From: Chthonobacter albigriseus
GTDB lineage: Bacteria; Pseudomonadota; Alphaproteobacteria; Rhizobiales; Pleomorphomonadaceae
NCBI RefSeq assembly: GCF_013839445.1
Contig: NZ_JACDIT010000001.1
Span: 1,653,935-1,717,934 of the forward strand
Reading direction: 5' to 3'
Length of the DNA stretch: 64,000 nt
Position numbers and translations under genes: made by a program. The notes below the pieces were generated by a model that did not search any database, was not told where the DNA came from, and was given only the letters and a program-made list of their open reading frames with translations. Shown one piece after another: positions 32,513-41,801 of this stretch (position 1 is the first letter of the stretch; each line of letters begins with the position of its first letter).

Positions 32513-33813
32513 TCCGGCTCCTCCTCATCGTGCTCCTGATCGCCGCGGCCCCCTCGCTGTCCATGGCTGGATCCCCGCAGCCGGACGGCGCGACGGTCGG
32601 CACCGCCAAGTCGCCCGCCGGCATCGCTTATCGCTGGCTTCAGAGGCCCGAGGCCACTTATGTCGCACTGGCCGTCGCATGGCGCGGCGGCGTGTTGCAG
32701 GATCCGCCCGACCAGCCAGGACTGTCGCAGATCGCCAGCGCCGCTCTGATGGCATCCCCGGTGGACGACGTGACTGTCGACCGGATCCAGGACATGCTGG
32801 GCGATGCCGATGCTCGGCTTGAGCTCTGGCCCGAGGCGGCGACGGTCAACGCCACCCTGGTCGCACCCGTCGCCGATACGGAATGGGCGATCCGGGTTCT
32901 CGCCGCACGCCTGTTCGAGAGCGACCTCGACCAGTCCGTGGTCGATCACCTCGCCCGGAACCGCGCCGCCGCCCTGCGGGAGTGGAGGGCCAGCCGGGAG
33001 GGCGCCGCCGAGGTCGCCTTCTTCGACGCCGTCCTGGCCGACCGGTCCGCGTCCTACCGCGCGGCGCTCGCCGCATCGGCGGATGCCCACCCCGCCGTCA
33101 CGGTCGCCGACATCCAGCGTTGGCGCGGCCGCCAGCTGGTCCGCCTCAAGGCCGTGGTGACGGTCGTCGCGCCCTTTGGTCCGGACGAGATCGGTCCGCT
33201 GGTCGACATTCTCCTCGCTGGTCGCCCAGCCGGCCGCAAGCCGCGGCCCATCGACCTGCCGCAGCTTCGCAGCACCATCCCCGGCCTGGTGACGCTGAAA
33301 TCCGCCGCACCCGGCAATCCCTTCGTCCTGGTCGGCAGCCCATACCTCGACCAGCCGGCGCTGCAGGCCAGCCGGCTCTCCGCCCTGGTCGCCGGCGGCG
33401 AGGCCAGCCGCCTCGACATGTCGCTGCGCGGTGAAGCCGGCCGGACCTACGGCTTCCTGTCCGGCGTCAAGGTCGCCGGGCGGATGGGCGCGGTGATCGC
33501 TTCCGGCCACGTGGCGCCGGAGGACCTGGACGACACGATCGCCCGCATCAACGCCGCCTGGACCCGCTTGCGCGAGGAGGGGCCGACGCCCGCCGAGATC
33601 GCCAACATGAAGGTGCTGATGGCGCGCGAACTCAATCCGATGCGGACGCCGAGCCTGCGCCTCGCCCAGCGTATGCTGGCCCACGCGCTCGAAGGCCGCC
33701 CCCCGGATACCATCTTCGATACCGCCGCGGAGATCGACGCCGTGGACCTTGCCGACAGGTCCGTGCGGCTGAAACTGATGCCCGAGCGCCCGGTCGTCGT
33801 GGTGGTCCGCTGA
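32509..33813 (+). CDS. M16 family peptidase-like protein lacking the zinc motif
   Basis: A 434-residue secreted partner of the preceding peptidase. It has a clear signal peptide (MIRLLLIVLLIAAAPSLSMA). Where M16 enzymes carry HxxEH, this protein reads GLSQIASAALM, so it cannot bind zinc there and is probably the non-catalytic subunit. The C-terminal half keeps the substrate-binding RTYGF motif (EAGRTYGFLSG) seen in M16 partners. Pairs of an active and an inactive M16 subunit are well known in bacteria and act as heterodimers in the periplasm. The ATGA overlap supports equal production of the two. Confidence 0.87.
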   Translation: MIRLLLIVLLIAAAPSLSMAGSPQPDGATVGTAKSPAGIAYRWLQRPEATYVALAVAWRGGVLQDPPDQPGLSQIASAALMASPVDDVTVDRIQDMLGDADARLELWPEAATVNATLVAPVADTEWAIRVLAARLFESDLDQSVVDHLARNRAAALREWRASREGAAEVAFFDAVLADRSASYRAALAASADAHPAVTVADIQRWRGRQLVRLKAVVTVVAPFGPDEIGPLVDILLAGRPAGRKPRPIDLPQLRSTIPGLVTLKSAAPGNPFVLVGSPYLDQPALQASRLSALVAGGEASRLDMSLRGEAGRTYGFLSGVKVAGRMGAVIASGHVAPEDLDDTIARINAAWTRLREEGPTPAEIANMKVLMARELNPMRTPSLRLAQRMLAHALEGRPPDTIFDTAAEIDAVDLADRSVRLKLMPERPVVVVVR

Positions 33814-33880
33814 CCCCTTCCGAAGCGCGGCCTCGGCCTGTAACGTCCGCCCGCTCCCATCGGATCGACGAGGCCTGGAC

Positions 33881-34696
33881 ATGACCGCGGCGTTGACTGT
33901 CGCCACCTGGAACATCAACTCCGTGCGCATGCGCCGCCTGATCGTCGAGCGTCTCCTGGAGCACGAAGCGCCGGACGTCCTTTGCCTTCAGGAGACCAAG
34001 TGCGGCGACGCCCAGTTCCCGTCGGCCGCCTTCCGCAAGATCGGCTATCCCTACGTGGCCGTGAACGGCGGCAAGGGCGGCTACCACGGGGTCGCCATCG
34101 TCTCCCGGCTACCGTTCGAAGCGGTGGAGATCCGCTCCTTCTGCAACAAGGGCGATCCGCGGCACGTCGCCGTGGTCCTCGAGCATGCCGGACGCCGTCT
34201 GCGCGTGCACAACTTCTATGTGCCCGCCGGCGGCGACGAGCCCGACCGCGAGCGCAATCCGAAGTTCGCCCACAAGATGGACTTCCTCGCCGAGATGGCC
34301 GCCTGGCTCCCCGCCGCCTCGCCGGACTGCCCGGACGTGATCGTCGGCGATCTCAACGTCGCGCCCTACGAGACCGACGTCTGGTCCCACAAGGCATTGA
34401 TCCGCGTCGTGAGCCACACCCCCGAGGAATGCGCCGCGCTGGAGAAGGTCCGGCAGGCCGGCGGCTGGGTCGACCTTTGCCGCGCTGCCGTCCCGATGAA
34501 CGAGCGGATCTACACCTGGTGGAGCTATCGGGCGAAGGATTGGCGTGGCGCGGACAAGGGCCGCCGGCTGGATCACATCTGGGCCCATCCGGAGCTGGCT
34601 GCCCGGTCCGCCGGGTTCCGCATCCTGAAGGACGCCCGCGACTGGGACCGCCCGTCCGACCACGTCCCGGTGATGGCCACCTTCGACCTCTCCTGA
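33881..34696 (+). CDS. xthA: Exodeoxyribonuclease III
   Basis: AP endonuclease and 3'-5' exonuclease of base-excision repair. The 271 residues open with TVATWNINSVRMRR, contain LCLQETKC (catalytic Glu), GDLNVAPYETDVW (Asp and Asn), and end with GRRLDHIWAHPEL and SDHVPVMATF (final His), the complete ExoIII active site. It is convergent with the cNMP-binding protein, only 8 bases apart. Proximity of xthA to the cNMP/CenR-like pair recalls the Brucella otpR locus. Confidence 0.96.
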   Translation: MTAALTVATWNINSVRMRRLIVERLLEHEAPDVLCLQETKCGDAQFPSAAFRKIGYPYVAVNGGKGGYHGVAIVSRLPFEAVEIRSFCNKGDPRHVAVVLEHAGRRLRVHNFYVPAGGDEPDRERNPKFAHKMDFLAEMAAWLPAASPDCPDVIVGDLNVAPYETDVWSHKALIRVVSHTPEECAALEKVRQAGGWVDLCRAAVPMNERIYTWWSYRAKDWRGADKGRRLDHIWAHPELAARSAGFRILKDARDWDRPSDHVPVMATFDLS

Positions 34697-34703
34697 CGGA
34701 ACG

Positions 34704-35180
34704 TCAGCCGCCGCCCGGCTCCTCGATCGACTTCAGCCGCCCAGCCACCTTGGCAAGCGCCTGGTTGGTCTCCTCCAGTCTGGAGAAGAAACGCGTCTGG
34801 ATGGAGACCGCGACGTCGGGGAACTCTTCCAGCATGCGGCGGAACAGCACCCGGCGGATCTGGATCACCTCCACGGGCCCCACCGCGACCGCGGTCGCCG
34901 GGCGCACCCCTTCGACGATCAGCGAGAGTTCTCCGACGAGCGCGCCGCGCTCCACGATCGTCACCGGCTGCTCGGTGTCCGAGCCTTCCGTGTGGATCGC
35001 CACCTTGCCCGACGAGACCACGTAGCCCGAATCCGCCCAGTCGCCCGCCGAGAACAGCCGTTGGCCGTCCCGGAAGCTGCGATTCTCCGCAGAAAAAGCG
35101 AGCAGTCGCAGCTTCTCCTCGGAGAAGCCGGAAAGCAGCGGCAGTTGCTGGAGAAGTCGGACGTCTGTTTCTAGGCTCAT
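34704..35180 (-). CDS. Cyclic-nucleotide-binding domain protein
   Basis: A 158-residue protein made almost only of a Crp-like cyclic-nucleotide-binding fold: LLQQLPLLSGFSEEKLRLLA, GQRLFSAGDWADSGYVVSSG, then GALVGELSLIVEGVRPATAVA, which matches the phosphate-binding cassette (GELSL..G..R.ATA). There is no helix-turn-helix, so it is not a DNA-binding regulator by itself. It lies 46 bases downstream of the CenR-like regulator on the same strand, probably in one operon, and may pass a cAMP or related signal to that pathway. Ligand and partner are not shown by sequence. Confidence 0.88.
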   Translation of the reverse strand: MSLETDVRLLQQLPLLSGFSEEKLRLLAFSAENRSFRDGQRLFSAGDWADSGYVVSSGKVAIHTEGSDTEQPVTIVERGALVGELSLIVEGVRPATAVAVGPVEVIQIRRVLFRRMLEEFPDVAVSIQTRFFSRLEETNQALAKVAGRLKSIEEPGGG

Positions 35181-35226
35181 TCCGTCTCAGCCTGCCCGGT
35201 CCGTGGGGATCGGGCAATGGGGCAGG

Positions 35227-35910
35227 TCACGGAACGAGCTTGTATCCTCCGCCCTCGGTCACGAGCAACTGGGCATTGGAGGGATCCCGCTCGATCTTCT
35301 GGCGAAGCCGGTAGATGTGCGTCTCCAGCGTGTGCGTCGTGATCCCGGCGTTGTAGCCCCACACCTCGTGCAGCAGCACGTCGCGGGTGATCACCTTCTC
35401 GCCCGCCCGGTAGAGGTACTTGAGGATCGAGGTTTCCTTCTCCGTCAGCCGGACCTTGGACCCTTTGCCGTCGACGAGCAGTTTGGCGCTCGGCCGGAAG
35501 GTGTACGGACCGATCGTGAAGACCGCCTCCTCCGACTGCTCGTGCTGGCGCAGCTGGGCGCGCACCCGGGCGAGCAGCACGGCGAACTTGAACGGCTTGG
35601 TGACGTAGTCGTTGGCGCCCGCCTCCAATCCGAGGATCTGGTCGCTGTCCGAATCATGGCCGGTGAGCATGATGATCGGGCTGGCGAAGCCGCCCTTGCG
35701 GAGCAGCTTGACCGCCTCGCGGCCGTCCATGTCGGGCAGCCCCACGTCCATCAGCACCAGGTCGACATGAGCCGCCCGGGCAGCCTGGACGCCCTTGGCG
35801 GCCGTCTCCGCCTCCAGCGGCTCGAATTCCTCGTAGAGTGCGAGCTGCTCGACCAGCGCTTCCCTTAGATCGTTGTCATCGTCGACGATCAGGATCTTAC
35901 GTGCGGTCAT
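35227..35910 (-). CDS. CenR/OtpR-type response regulator (OmpR family)
   Basis: Two-component transcription factor of 227 residues. The receiver has DDD near residues 10-12, phospho-acceptor Asp 55 in LVLMDVGLPDMDG, and the Lys in NDYVTKPFKFAVLLARVRAQLR; the C-terminal winged helix contains VRLTEKETSILKYLYR and THTLETHIYRLRQKIE. The receiver strongly resembles CenR of Caulobacter and OtpR of Brucella, regulators of envelope and cell division; this is from memory of the families. The start MTARKILIVDDD was chosen; open upstream sequence is antisense to the divergent gene. No histidine kinase is adjacent. Confidence 0.87.
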   Translation of the reverse strand: MTARKILIVDDDNDLREALVEQLALYEEFEPLEAETAAKGVQAARAAHVDLVLMDVGLPDMDGREAVKLLRKGGFASPIIMLTGHDSDSDQILGLEAGANDYVTKPFKFAVLLARVRAQLRQHEQSEEAVFTIGPYTFRPSAKLLVDGKGSKVRLTEKETSILKYLYRAGEKVITRDVLLHEVWGYNAGITTHTLETHIYRLRQKIERDPSNAQLLVTEGGGYKLVP

Positions 35911-36037
35911 GGCAGGGCTGCCCTCGTCTGTCGCGCCGGCGGCGGAATGCGCCGCCGAGCCTTTGCGGCCCGGACGGCTCCGGCGGTATGGTGGCCGAAA
36001 TGGCGGGTTTTCGATAGTGGGGTCAAGGGCTGCGGAG

Positions 36038-36592
36038 ATGGTGCACGGCAAGGTGAAGGTCAAGCACGGGTTGATCACGACTTTGCGCGTTCGAATCGTG
36101 TCGCCTGCCCGGACAATCGGGCGGCTCCAGGCCCCGGGTCTGGACGTCGCCTGCGCCCTTGGCCGGTCGGGCGTGACCCGGCGCAAGCGGGAGGGCGACG
36201 GCGCATCCCCGGCGGCCGGCCTGCCGCTGCTCTACGGCTATTGGAGGCCGGACCGCCAGCCCGTCCGCCCCACCACGCGTCTCCCCTTGCGCCCCGCCCG
36301 CCGAGACCTCGGCTGGTGCGACGCCCCCGCCGACCGCAACTACAACCGCCCGGTCACGCTGCCCTATGAGCAGAGCCACGAGGAGATGGTTCGCGCCGAC
36401 CGCCTCTACGACGTGGTCGTGGTGCTGGACTGGAACATCGCCCCGCGTCGGCGCGGTCGCGGCAGCGCCATCTTCTTCCACCTCGCCGCGCCCAGCTACA
36501 CGCCGACCGCCGGCTGCGTCGCCGTTTCCGCCGCCGACATGCGCCGCATCCTCGCCCGCCTCGGGCCGCGCGCGCGGATCGTCATAGGGTGA
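36038..36592 (+). CDS. L,D-transpeptidase catalytic-domain protein (YkuD-like)
   Basis: Predicted peptidoglycan L,D-transpeptidase of 184 residues, of the compact COG3786-like kind. The active-site region has His 148 in GSAIFFHLA and Cys 160 in PTAGCVAVS, the normal spacing for this subfamily; also YGYWRPDRQP, LGWCDAP and YNRPV. These enzymes make 3-3 cross-links, which are prominent in Hyphomicrobiales. No signal peptide is seen from this ATG; an earlier in-frame start would overlap the divergent CenR-like gene. The 127-base shared upstream region could allow joint control with that regulator. Confidence 0.82.
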   Translation: MVHGKVKVKHGLITTLRVRIVSPARTIGRLQAPGLDVACALGRSGVTRRKREGDGASPAAGLPLLYGYWRPDRQPVRPTTRLPLRPARRDLGWCDAPADRNYNRPVTLPYEQSHEEMVRADRLYDVVVVLDWNIAPRRRGRGSAIFFHLAAPSYTPTAGCVAVSAADMRRILARLGPRARIVIG

Positions 36593-36611
36593 TCGTCATC
36601 GGCTGAGCCGT

Positions 36612-37838
36612 TCAGATCTCCAGCCCGTCCAGCAGACGAGGCTGGGCCTTGTGGCTGCCGGCGGCCTCCCCGATGAAGGCGCGCTTCAGCCGCGGCATGC
36701 GGTCGACCAGCCCGAGCCCGAAGTCGCGGATCATCCGCACCGGCGCGAGGTCGTTGGAGAACAGCCGGTTGAGTACGTCCGTCACCGCCGCCATCTGCCA
36801 GGTGTCGAAGCGGCGCCAGCGCTCGTAGCGCTCCAGCACGTCGAGCGCGCCCACGTCCTGCCCGAGCCGGAGCGCCTCCACCAGCACCTCGGCAAGCGCG
36901 GCCACGTCGCGGAAGCCGAGGTTCAGCCCCTGACCCGCGATCGGATGGATGCCGTGCGCCGCATCGCCGATCAGCGCCAGCCGCGGCTTGACGAAATCCC
37001 GCGCCAGCGTCAGCCCGAGCGGATAGGCATGGCGCGGTCCGACCACGCGCACCGCGCCGAGGTGGTGGCCGATCCGCCGCTGCAGTTCGACTTCGAACAC
37101 GAGCGCATCGCCCTTCACCAGCCGGTCCGCCACGTCGCTGCGCTCCGTCCACACCAGCGACGAGCGGTTGCCGGTGAGCGGCAGCGTGGCGAACGGCCCG
37201 GACGGCAGGAAGTGCTCCTCCGCCCGCCCCCCGTGCGGCCGCTCGTGCTCGATCGTGGTGACGATGCCGGACTGCCCGTAGGACCAGGTCAGCGTCCGGA
37301 TGCCGGCGAGCGCCCGAAGCCGCGACTTTACTCCGTCCGCTGCCACCAGCAGACGGGCGCGGATGGTGCCGCCGGACTTCAGCTGGACGGTCACCCCGCC
37401 GCCGTCGACGGAGAAGTCGGTGACCGCGTCGGGCGCGACGACCTGCACGCCGGCCTCAGCGGCCCGGGCAGCGAGTGCGGCGACCAGCGCCCCGTTCGGC
37501 ACCATGTGCGCGAAGGGCTCCCCCTCCTCCACCTGGCCGTCGAAGGTCAGGAACACCGGCCGGACCACGTCCTCGAGCCGCGAATCCGTCACCACCATGT
37601 CGACGATCGGCTGCGCCAGCGGCGCCACCGCGGACCAGACGCCGAGCGTGTCGAGCAGACGGCGCGCCGCGGCCGCGATCGCCGAAGCGCGCGGATCGCG
37701 GGAAACGTCGGCCGGCGGCCGGATGTCGACCACCGTGATCCGCGTTCCCGGCGCCGAAGTCGCCACCGCGAGGGCCAGCGACAGGCCGACGTAGCCTCCG
37801 CCTGCGACGACGATGTCCTGAACGGCCGGCGGGGTCAT
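36612..37838 (-). CDS. FAD-dependent monooxygenase, UbiH/UbiF/Coq6 family
   Basis: Flavoprotein hydroxylase of ubiquinone ring synthesis, 408 residues. The N-terminal FAD-binding motif is DIVVAGGGYVGLSLALA, with the second motif LVAADGVKSRLR (DG motif) and the third GLTLARDFVKPRLALIGDAAHGIHPIAGQGLNLGFRD (GD-AH and GQGLN). The conserved HPIAGQGLNLG is diagnostic of the UbiH/Coq6 group. Which ring position it modifies cannot be fixed from the sequence. It is divergent from tesB with a 142-base shared region. Confidence 0.92.
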   Translation of the reverse strand: MTPPAVQDIVVAGGGYVGLSLALAVATSAPGTRITVVDIRPPADVSRDPRASAIAAAARRLLDTLGVWSAVAPLAQPIVDMVVTDSRLEDVVRPVFLTFDGQVEEGEPFAHMVPNGALVAALAARAAEAGVQVVAPDAVTDFSVDGGGVTVQLKSGGTIRARLLVAADGVKSRLRALAGIRTLTWSYGQSGIVTTIEHERPHGGRAEEHFLPSGPFATLPLTGNRSSLVWTERSDVADRLVKGDALVFEVELQRRIGHHLGAVRVVGPRHAYPLGLTLARDFVKPRLALIGDAAHGIHPIAGQGLNLGFRDVAALAEVLVEALRLGQDVGALDVLERYERWRRFDTWQMAAVTDVLNRLFSNDLAPVRMIRDFGLGLVDRMPRLKRAFIGEAAGSHKAQPRLLDGLEI

Positions 37839-37980
37839 CGGACGGCTCCTCTCGTTGGCCCTTCGGTCGGGCGCCGCGGCCCCGGTTGACGTTTGCGTCA
37901 GGATCGGCTCCGCTCACTGCCGGATATGGTCGCGGCCGGCGGCCGGGACAGGTCTTGGCCGCCGATGGAGTACAATCTTC

Positions 37981-38844
37981 ATGTCGCCCGTGGAAGAGCT
38001 CGTTTCCATTCTCGACCTCGAGCGGCTCGAGGAGAACCTGTTCCGCGGCCGCTCCCCGTCGGTCGGCTGGCAGCGCGTCTTCGGCGGCCAGGTGATCGCC
38101 CAGGCGGTGGTGGCAGCCACCCGCACGGTCGATCCCGCCCGCCCGATCCATTCCCTTCACGCCTATTTTCTGCTGCCCGGCGATCCCAAGGTGCCGATCG
38201 TCTACGAGACCGACCGGCTGCGCGACGGCGGTTCCTTCACCACCCGCCGGGTCGTCGCGATCCAGCACGGCCGCGCCATCTTCGCGCTCTCCGCCTCCTT
38301 CCAGACGACGGAGGACGGACTGACCCACCAGATCGAGATGCCGGTCGTCACCCCGCCGGAGGAGCTCCCGTCCGAGGAGGAGTTCGCGGCGATGATCATG
38401 AAGTTCGCACCCGAGCCGGTGAAGCGCTACTGGTCCCGGCCCAGACCGCTGACCCTCCGGCCGGTCGACGTCGGCCGCTATCTCGGCCGCCGTCCGCCCG
38501 ACCCGCGGCAGTATGTGTGGGTGAAGACGTCCGCCCCCTTGCCGGAGGATCCTTTCGTCCACCGCGCGGTGCTCGCCTACCTCTCCGACATGACGCTTCT
38601 CGACACCGCACTCGTTCTGCATGGCCGATCGGTGTTCGACCCGACTCTTCAGGTCGCCAGTCTCGACCACGCCATGTGGTTCCACCGCCCGGCGAAGGTG
38701 GACGAGTGGCTGCTCTATGCCCAGGACAGCCCCTCCGGCTCCGGCGCACGTGGCTTCACCCGCGGCAGCCTCTACAGCCGGGACGGCACGCTCCTGGCCT
38801 CCGTTGCACAAGAAGGCCTCATTCGCGAGAAGAACGCCTTATGA
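37981..38844 (+). CDS. tesB: Acyl-CoA thioesterase II
   Basis: Double hot-dog thioesterase that hydrolyses medium- and long-chain acyl-CoAs, 287 residues. Typical segments: LERLEENLFRGRSP, RVFGGQVIAQAVVAA, PIHSLHAYFLLPGD, and near the end LQVASLDHAMWFHRPAKVDEWLLY and SLYSRDGTLLASVAQEGLIR, the family ending. The ATG giving MSPVEELVSILDLE is preferred to an in-frame ATG 42 codons upstream, whose extension looks unrelated. Its last codons overlap a TGCAC-type palindrome belonging to the glnK control region. Confidence 0.95.
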   Translation: MSPVEELVSILDLERLEENLFRGRSPSVGWQRVFGGQVIAQAVVAATRTVDPARPIHSLHAYFLLPGDPKVPIVYETDRLRDGGSFTTRRVVAIQHGRAIFALSASFQTTEDGLTHQIEMPVVTPPEELPSEEEFAAMIMKFAPEPVKRYWSRPRPLTLRPVDVGRYLGRRPPDPRQYVWVKTSAPLPEDPFVHRAVLAYLSDMTLLDTALVLHGRSVFDPTLQVASLDHAMWFHRPAKVDEWLLYAQDSPSGSGARGFTRGSLYSRDGTLLASVAQEGLIREKNAL

Positions 38845-38861
38845 TGCACGTGCATTGAGCA
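38844..38861. promoter_or_regulatory. Palindromic, NtrC-like site upstream of glnK
   Basis: A perfect 12-base palindrome ATGCACGTGCAT (38844-38855) overlaps the tesB stop. The 17-base span TGCACGTGCATTGAGCA fits the NtrC spacing TGCAC-N7-GTGCA with one mismatch in the right half. About 150 bases upstream of the sigma-54-like element is a reasonable enhancer distance. Assignment by eye. Confidence 0.3.
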
Positions 38862-38889
38862 CTCGATTTCCGGGCATCTGCCCAACGAA

Positions 38890-38926
38890 TGTGCAGAATC
38901 ACAATTTTTTCACGATTCTGCTCACA
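38890..38926. repeat. Long inverted repeat upstream of glnK
   Basis: TGTGCAGAATC (38890-38900) faces GATTCTGCTCACA (38914-38926), complementary apart from one inserted base, around an AT-rich centre with six T. It could be a regulator site or fold as a hairpin. Each arm carries a GANTC motif. Confidence 0.5.
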
Positions 38927-38930
38927 TCCG

Positions 38931-38944
38931 ACGCAATTGCGTCG
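38931..38944. repeat. Perfect 14-base palindrome upstream of glnK
   Basis: GACGCAATTGCGTC reads the same on both strands. It lies between the long inverted repeat and the sigma-54-like promoter and may be a dimeric regulator's operator. Confidence 0.45.
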
Positions 38945-39008
38945 TCGACCCTGCGGAATGCCTGCGGGCTTCGCCTCCGAATCCGCTGATCCCTCCAGCT
39001 TCGGCCAC

Positions 39009-39025
39009 TTGGCACGAAGCTTGAT
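39009..39025 (+). promoter_or_regulatory. Sigma-54-like promoter of glnK-amtB
   Basis: TTGGCACGAAGCTTGAT matches the -24/-12 pattern TTGGCACG-N4-TTG with GG and the -12 dinucleotide ten bases apart; the -12 GC is GA here. It lies about 120 bases ahead of glnK. Nitrogen-regulated glnK-amtB operons are classic sigma-54 targets. Confidence 0.6.
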
Positions 39026-39127
39026 TCCATGTTGGCCCGTCGAGCCCGGTTGGTCGTCGAGGAGTGACGCCCGCGGGATGGTCTCCGGCCCGGTGGTCGG
39101 CCCGTACCGGGTGCTCGCAATGTCTGA

Positions 39128-39481
<354 letters not shown>

Positions 39482-39516
39482 CCCTGCTCGCCCGTCACAT
39501 CGAGAAGAGGAAGTCG

Positions 39517-40926
39517 ATGAAGAACCTCAAGACACTCCTCGCGGCGGCACCGCTGTTGGTGCTCGCTGCGACTGCAGCCTTCGCCCAGGACGCCGCGGCG
39601 CCTGCGGCCGACGCAGCTGCTGCGGCCGCTCCGGCCGCCCCGGTCCCCGACAAGGGCGACACCACCTGGATGCTGCTCTCCACGATCCTCGTGATCTTGA
39701 TGACGCTTCCGGGCCTCGCCCTGTTCTACGGCGGCCTGGTGCGCGCCAAGAACATTCTCTCGATCCTGATGCAGGTCTTCGTCGGCTTCTCGCTGATCGC
39801 AATCCTCTGGGTCATCTACGGTTACTCGATCGCCTTCACCGGCCCGGGCACGGCCGAGGAGGTCACCGCCCTGTCGCCCTTCTTCGGCGGCCTGTCCAAG
39901 GCCTTCCTGAGCGGCGTCAAGCTCGATTCCCTGGCTGAGACCTTCACCCAGGGCGTCTTCATCCCCGAACTCACCTTCGTGGTGTTCCAGCTTACCTTCG
40001 CCGCGATCACCCCGGCCCTCATCATCGGCGCCGTCGCCGAGCGGATGAAGTTCTCCGCGGTTCTCGCCTTCCTGGTGCTCTGGTTCACCTTCTCCTACCT
40101 GCCCATGGCCCACATGGTCTGGTGGTGGGGTGGCCCGTCCGCGGCCGATGCGCCGTCGGGCTACCTCTTCGCGGTCGGCGCTTATGACTTTGCCGGCGGC
40201 ACCGTGGTGCACATCAACGCCGGTATCGCCGGCCTCGTCGCCGCCATCATGGTCGGCCCGCGCGTCGGCTACGGCAAGGACAACATGGCCCCGCACAACC
40301 TCGTGTGGACCGTGATCGGCGCCAGCCTGCTCTGGGTCGGCTGGTTCGGCTTCAACGCCGGCTCCAACCTGGAAGCCAACGGCCTGACCGCCCAGGCGCT
40401 GCTCAACACCGTCGTCGCGACCGCCGCCGCCACCCTGGCCTGGTCCTTCGTGGAGTGGCTGACCCGCGGCCATGCCAGCGCCCTCGGCGCTGCCTCGGGT
40501 GCCGTCGCCGGCCTCGTCGCGATCACCCCGGCGGCCGGCTTCGCCGGTGTCGGCGGCGCGATCCTGCTCGGCGCCATCGCCGGCGTGGTCTGCCTCTGGG
40601 CCGTGGTCTGGCTGAAGGCCAAGCTGAAGTACGACGACAGCCTGGACGTCTTCGGCGTACACGGCGTTGGCGGCATCGTCGGCGCCATCCTGACCGGCGT
40701 GGTCGCCTCCGACTCCCTCGGCGGCTTCCCCCTCGCCGGCTACGAGATGGGCGCCCAGGTGGGCAAGCAGATCTGGGCGGTGCTCACCTGCATCGTCTGG
40801 TCCGGCGTGGTGTCTGTGGTCTCGCTCCTCATCGTCAAGGCGGTGATCGGGCTGCGCGTGCCGGAAGCGGCCGAGCGCGAAGGTCTCGACATCACCACCC
40901 ACGGCGAACGCGCCTACAACGGCTGA
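39517..40926 (+). CDS. amtB: Ammonium transporter AmtB
   Basis: Inner-membrane ammonium channel, 469 residues. A signal sequence (LKTLLAAAPLLVLAATAAFA) is followed by an Ala/Pro-rich segment and 11 predicted helices starting at WMLLSTILVILMTLPGLALFYGG. Conserved features include FSYLPMAHMVWWWGG (first pore His and nearby Asp position) and DVFGVHGVGGIVGAIL (second pore His). The start ATG with AGAGGAAG ribosome site was preferred to an in-frame one 13 codons upstream that overlaps glnK. It sits between two glnK copies. Confidence 0.97.
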   Translation: MKNLKTLLAAAPLLVLAATAAFAQDAAAPAADAAAAAAPAAPVPDKGDTTWMLLSTILVILMTLPGLALFYGGLVRAKNILSILMQVFVGFSLIAILWVIYGYSIAFTGPGTAEEVTALSPFFGGLSKAFLSGVKLDSLAETFTQGVFIPELTFVVFQLTFAAITPALIIGAVAERMKFSAVLAFLVLWFTFSYLPMAHMVWWWGGPSAADAPSGYLFAVGAYDFAGGTVVHINAGIAGLVAAIMVGPRVGYGKDNMAPHNLVWTVIGASLLWVGWFGFNAGSNLEANGLTAQALLNTVVATAAATLAWSFVEWLTRGHASALGAASGAVAGLVAITPAAGFAGVGGAILLGAIAGVVCLWAVVWLKAKLKYDDSLDVFGVHGVGGIVGAILTGVVASDSLGGFPLAGYEMGAQVGKQIWAVLTCIVWSGVVSVVSLLIVKAVIGLRVPEAAEREGLDITTHGERAYNG

Positions 40927-40929
40927 TGA

Positions 40930-41580
<651 letters not shown>

Positions 41581-41609
41581 CCACCACTGCCATCGGCTAA
41601 TCCCGGGAG

Positions 41610-41634
41610 GGGCCGCAGCGATGCGGCCCTTTTT
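41610..41634 (+). terminator. Intrinsic terminator after second glnK
   Basis: GGGCCGCA and TGCGGCCC form an 8-bp perfect stem around a GCGA loop, followed by TTTTT. Confidence 0.85.
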
Positions 41635-41675
41635 CGTTGCGCCCCGCCCGTCGGCCGCTACCGCGGGCCGGTCGG

Positions 41676-41694
41676 TTAAAGCCCGTTTAACCAT
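41676..41694. promoter_or_regulatory. CtrA-type binding site upstream of aminotransferase-ftsK
   Basis: TTAA-AGCCCGT-TTAA is an exact TTAA-N7-TTAA full CtrA box; the right half reads TTAACCAT, the extended form. It is also a palindrome (GGTTAAA/TTTAACC). It lies 110 bases ahead of the aminotransferase start in the operon that includes ftsK. Such boxes are rare in GC-rich DNA and mark cell-cycle genes in alphaproteobacteria. Binding is inferred. Confidence 0.6.
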
Positions 41695-41801
41695 GCGGCG
41701 GCTAGGGTCGGTCTTCTGTCGCGGTCTGCCGCGAGACCGCCTCGTTGTCGGCGTGTGCTCGAGGCTCGCCCGTTCCGCACCGAACCGGACGCCCCAGTGA
41801 G

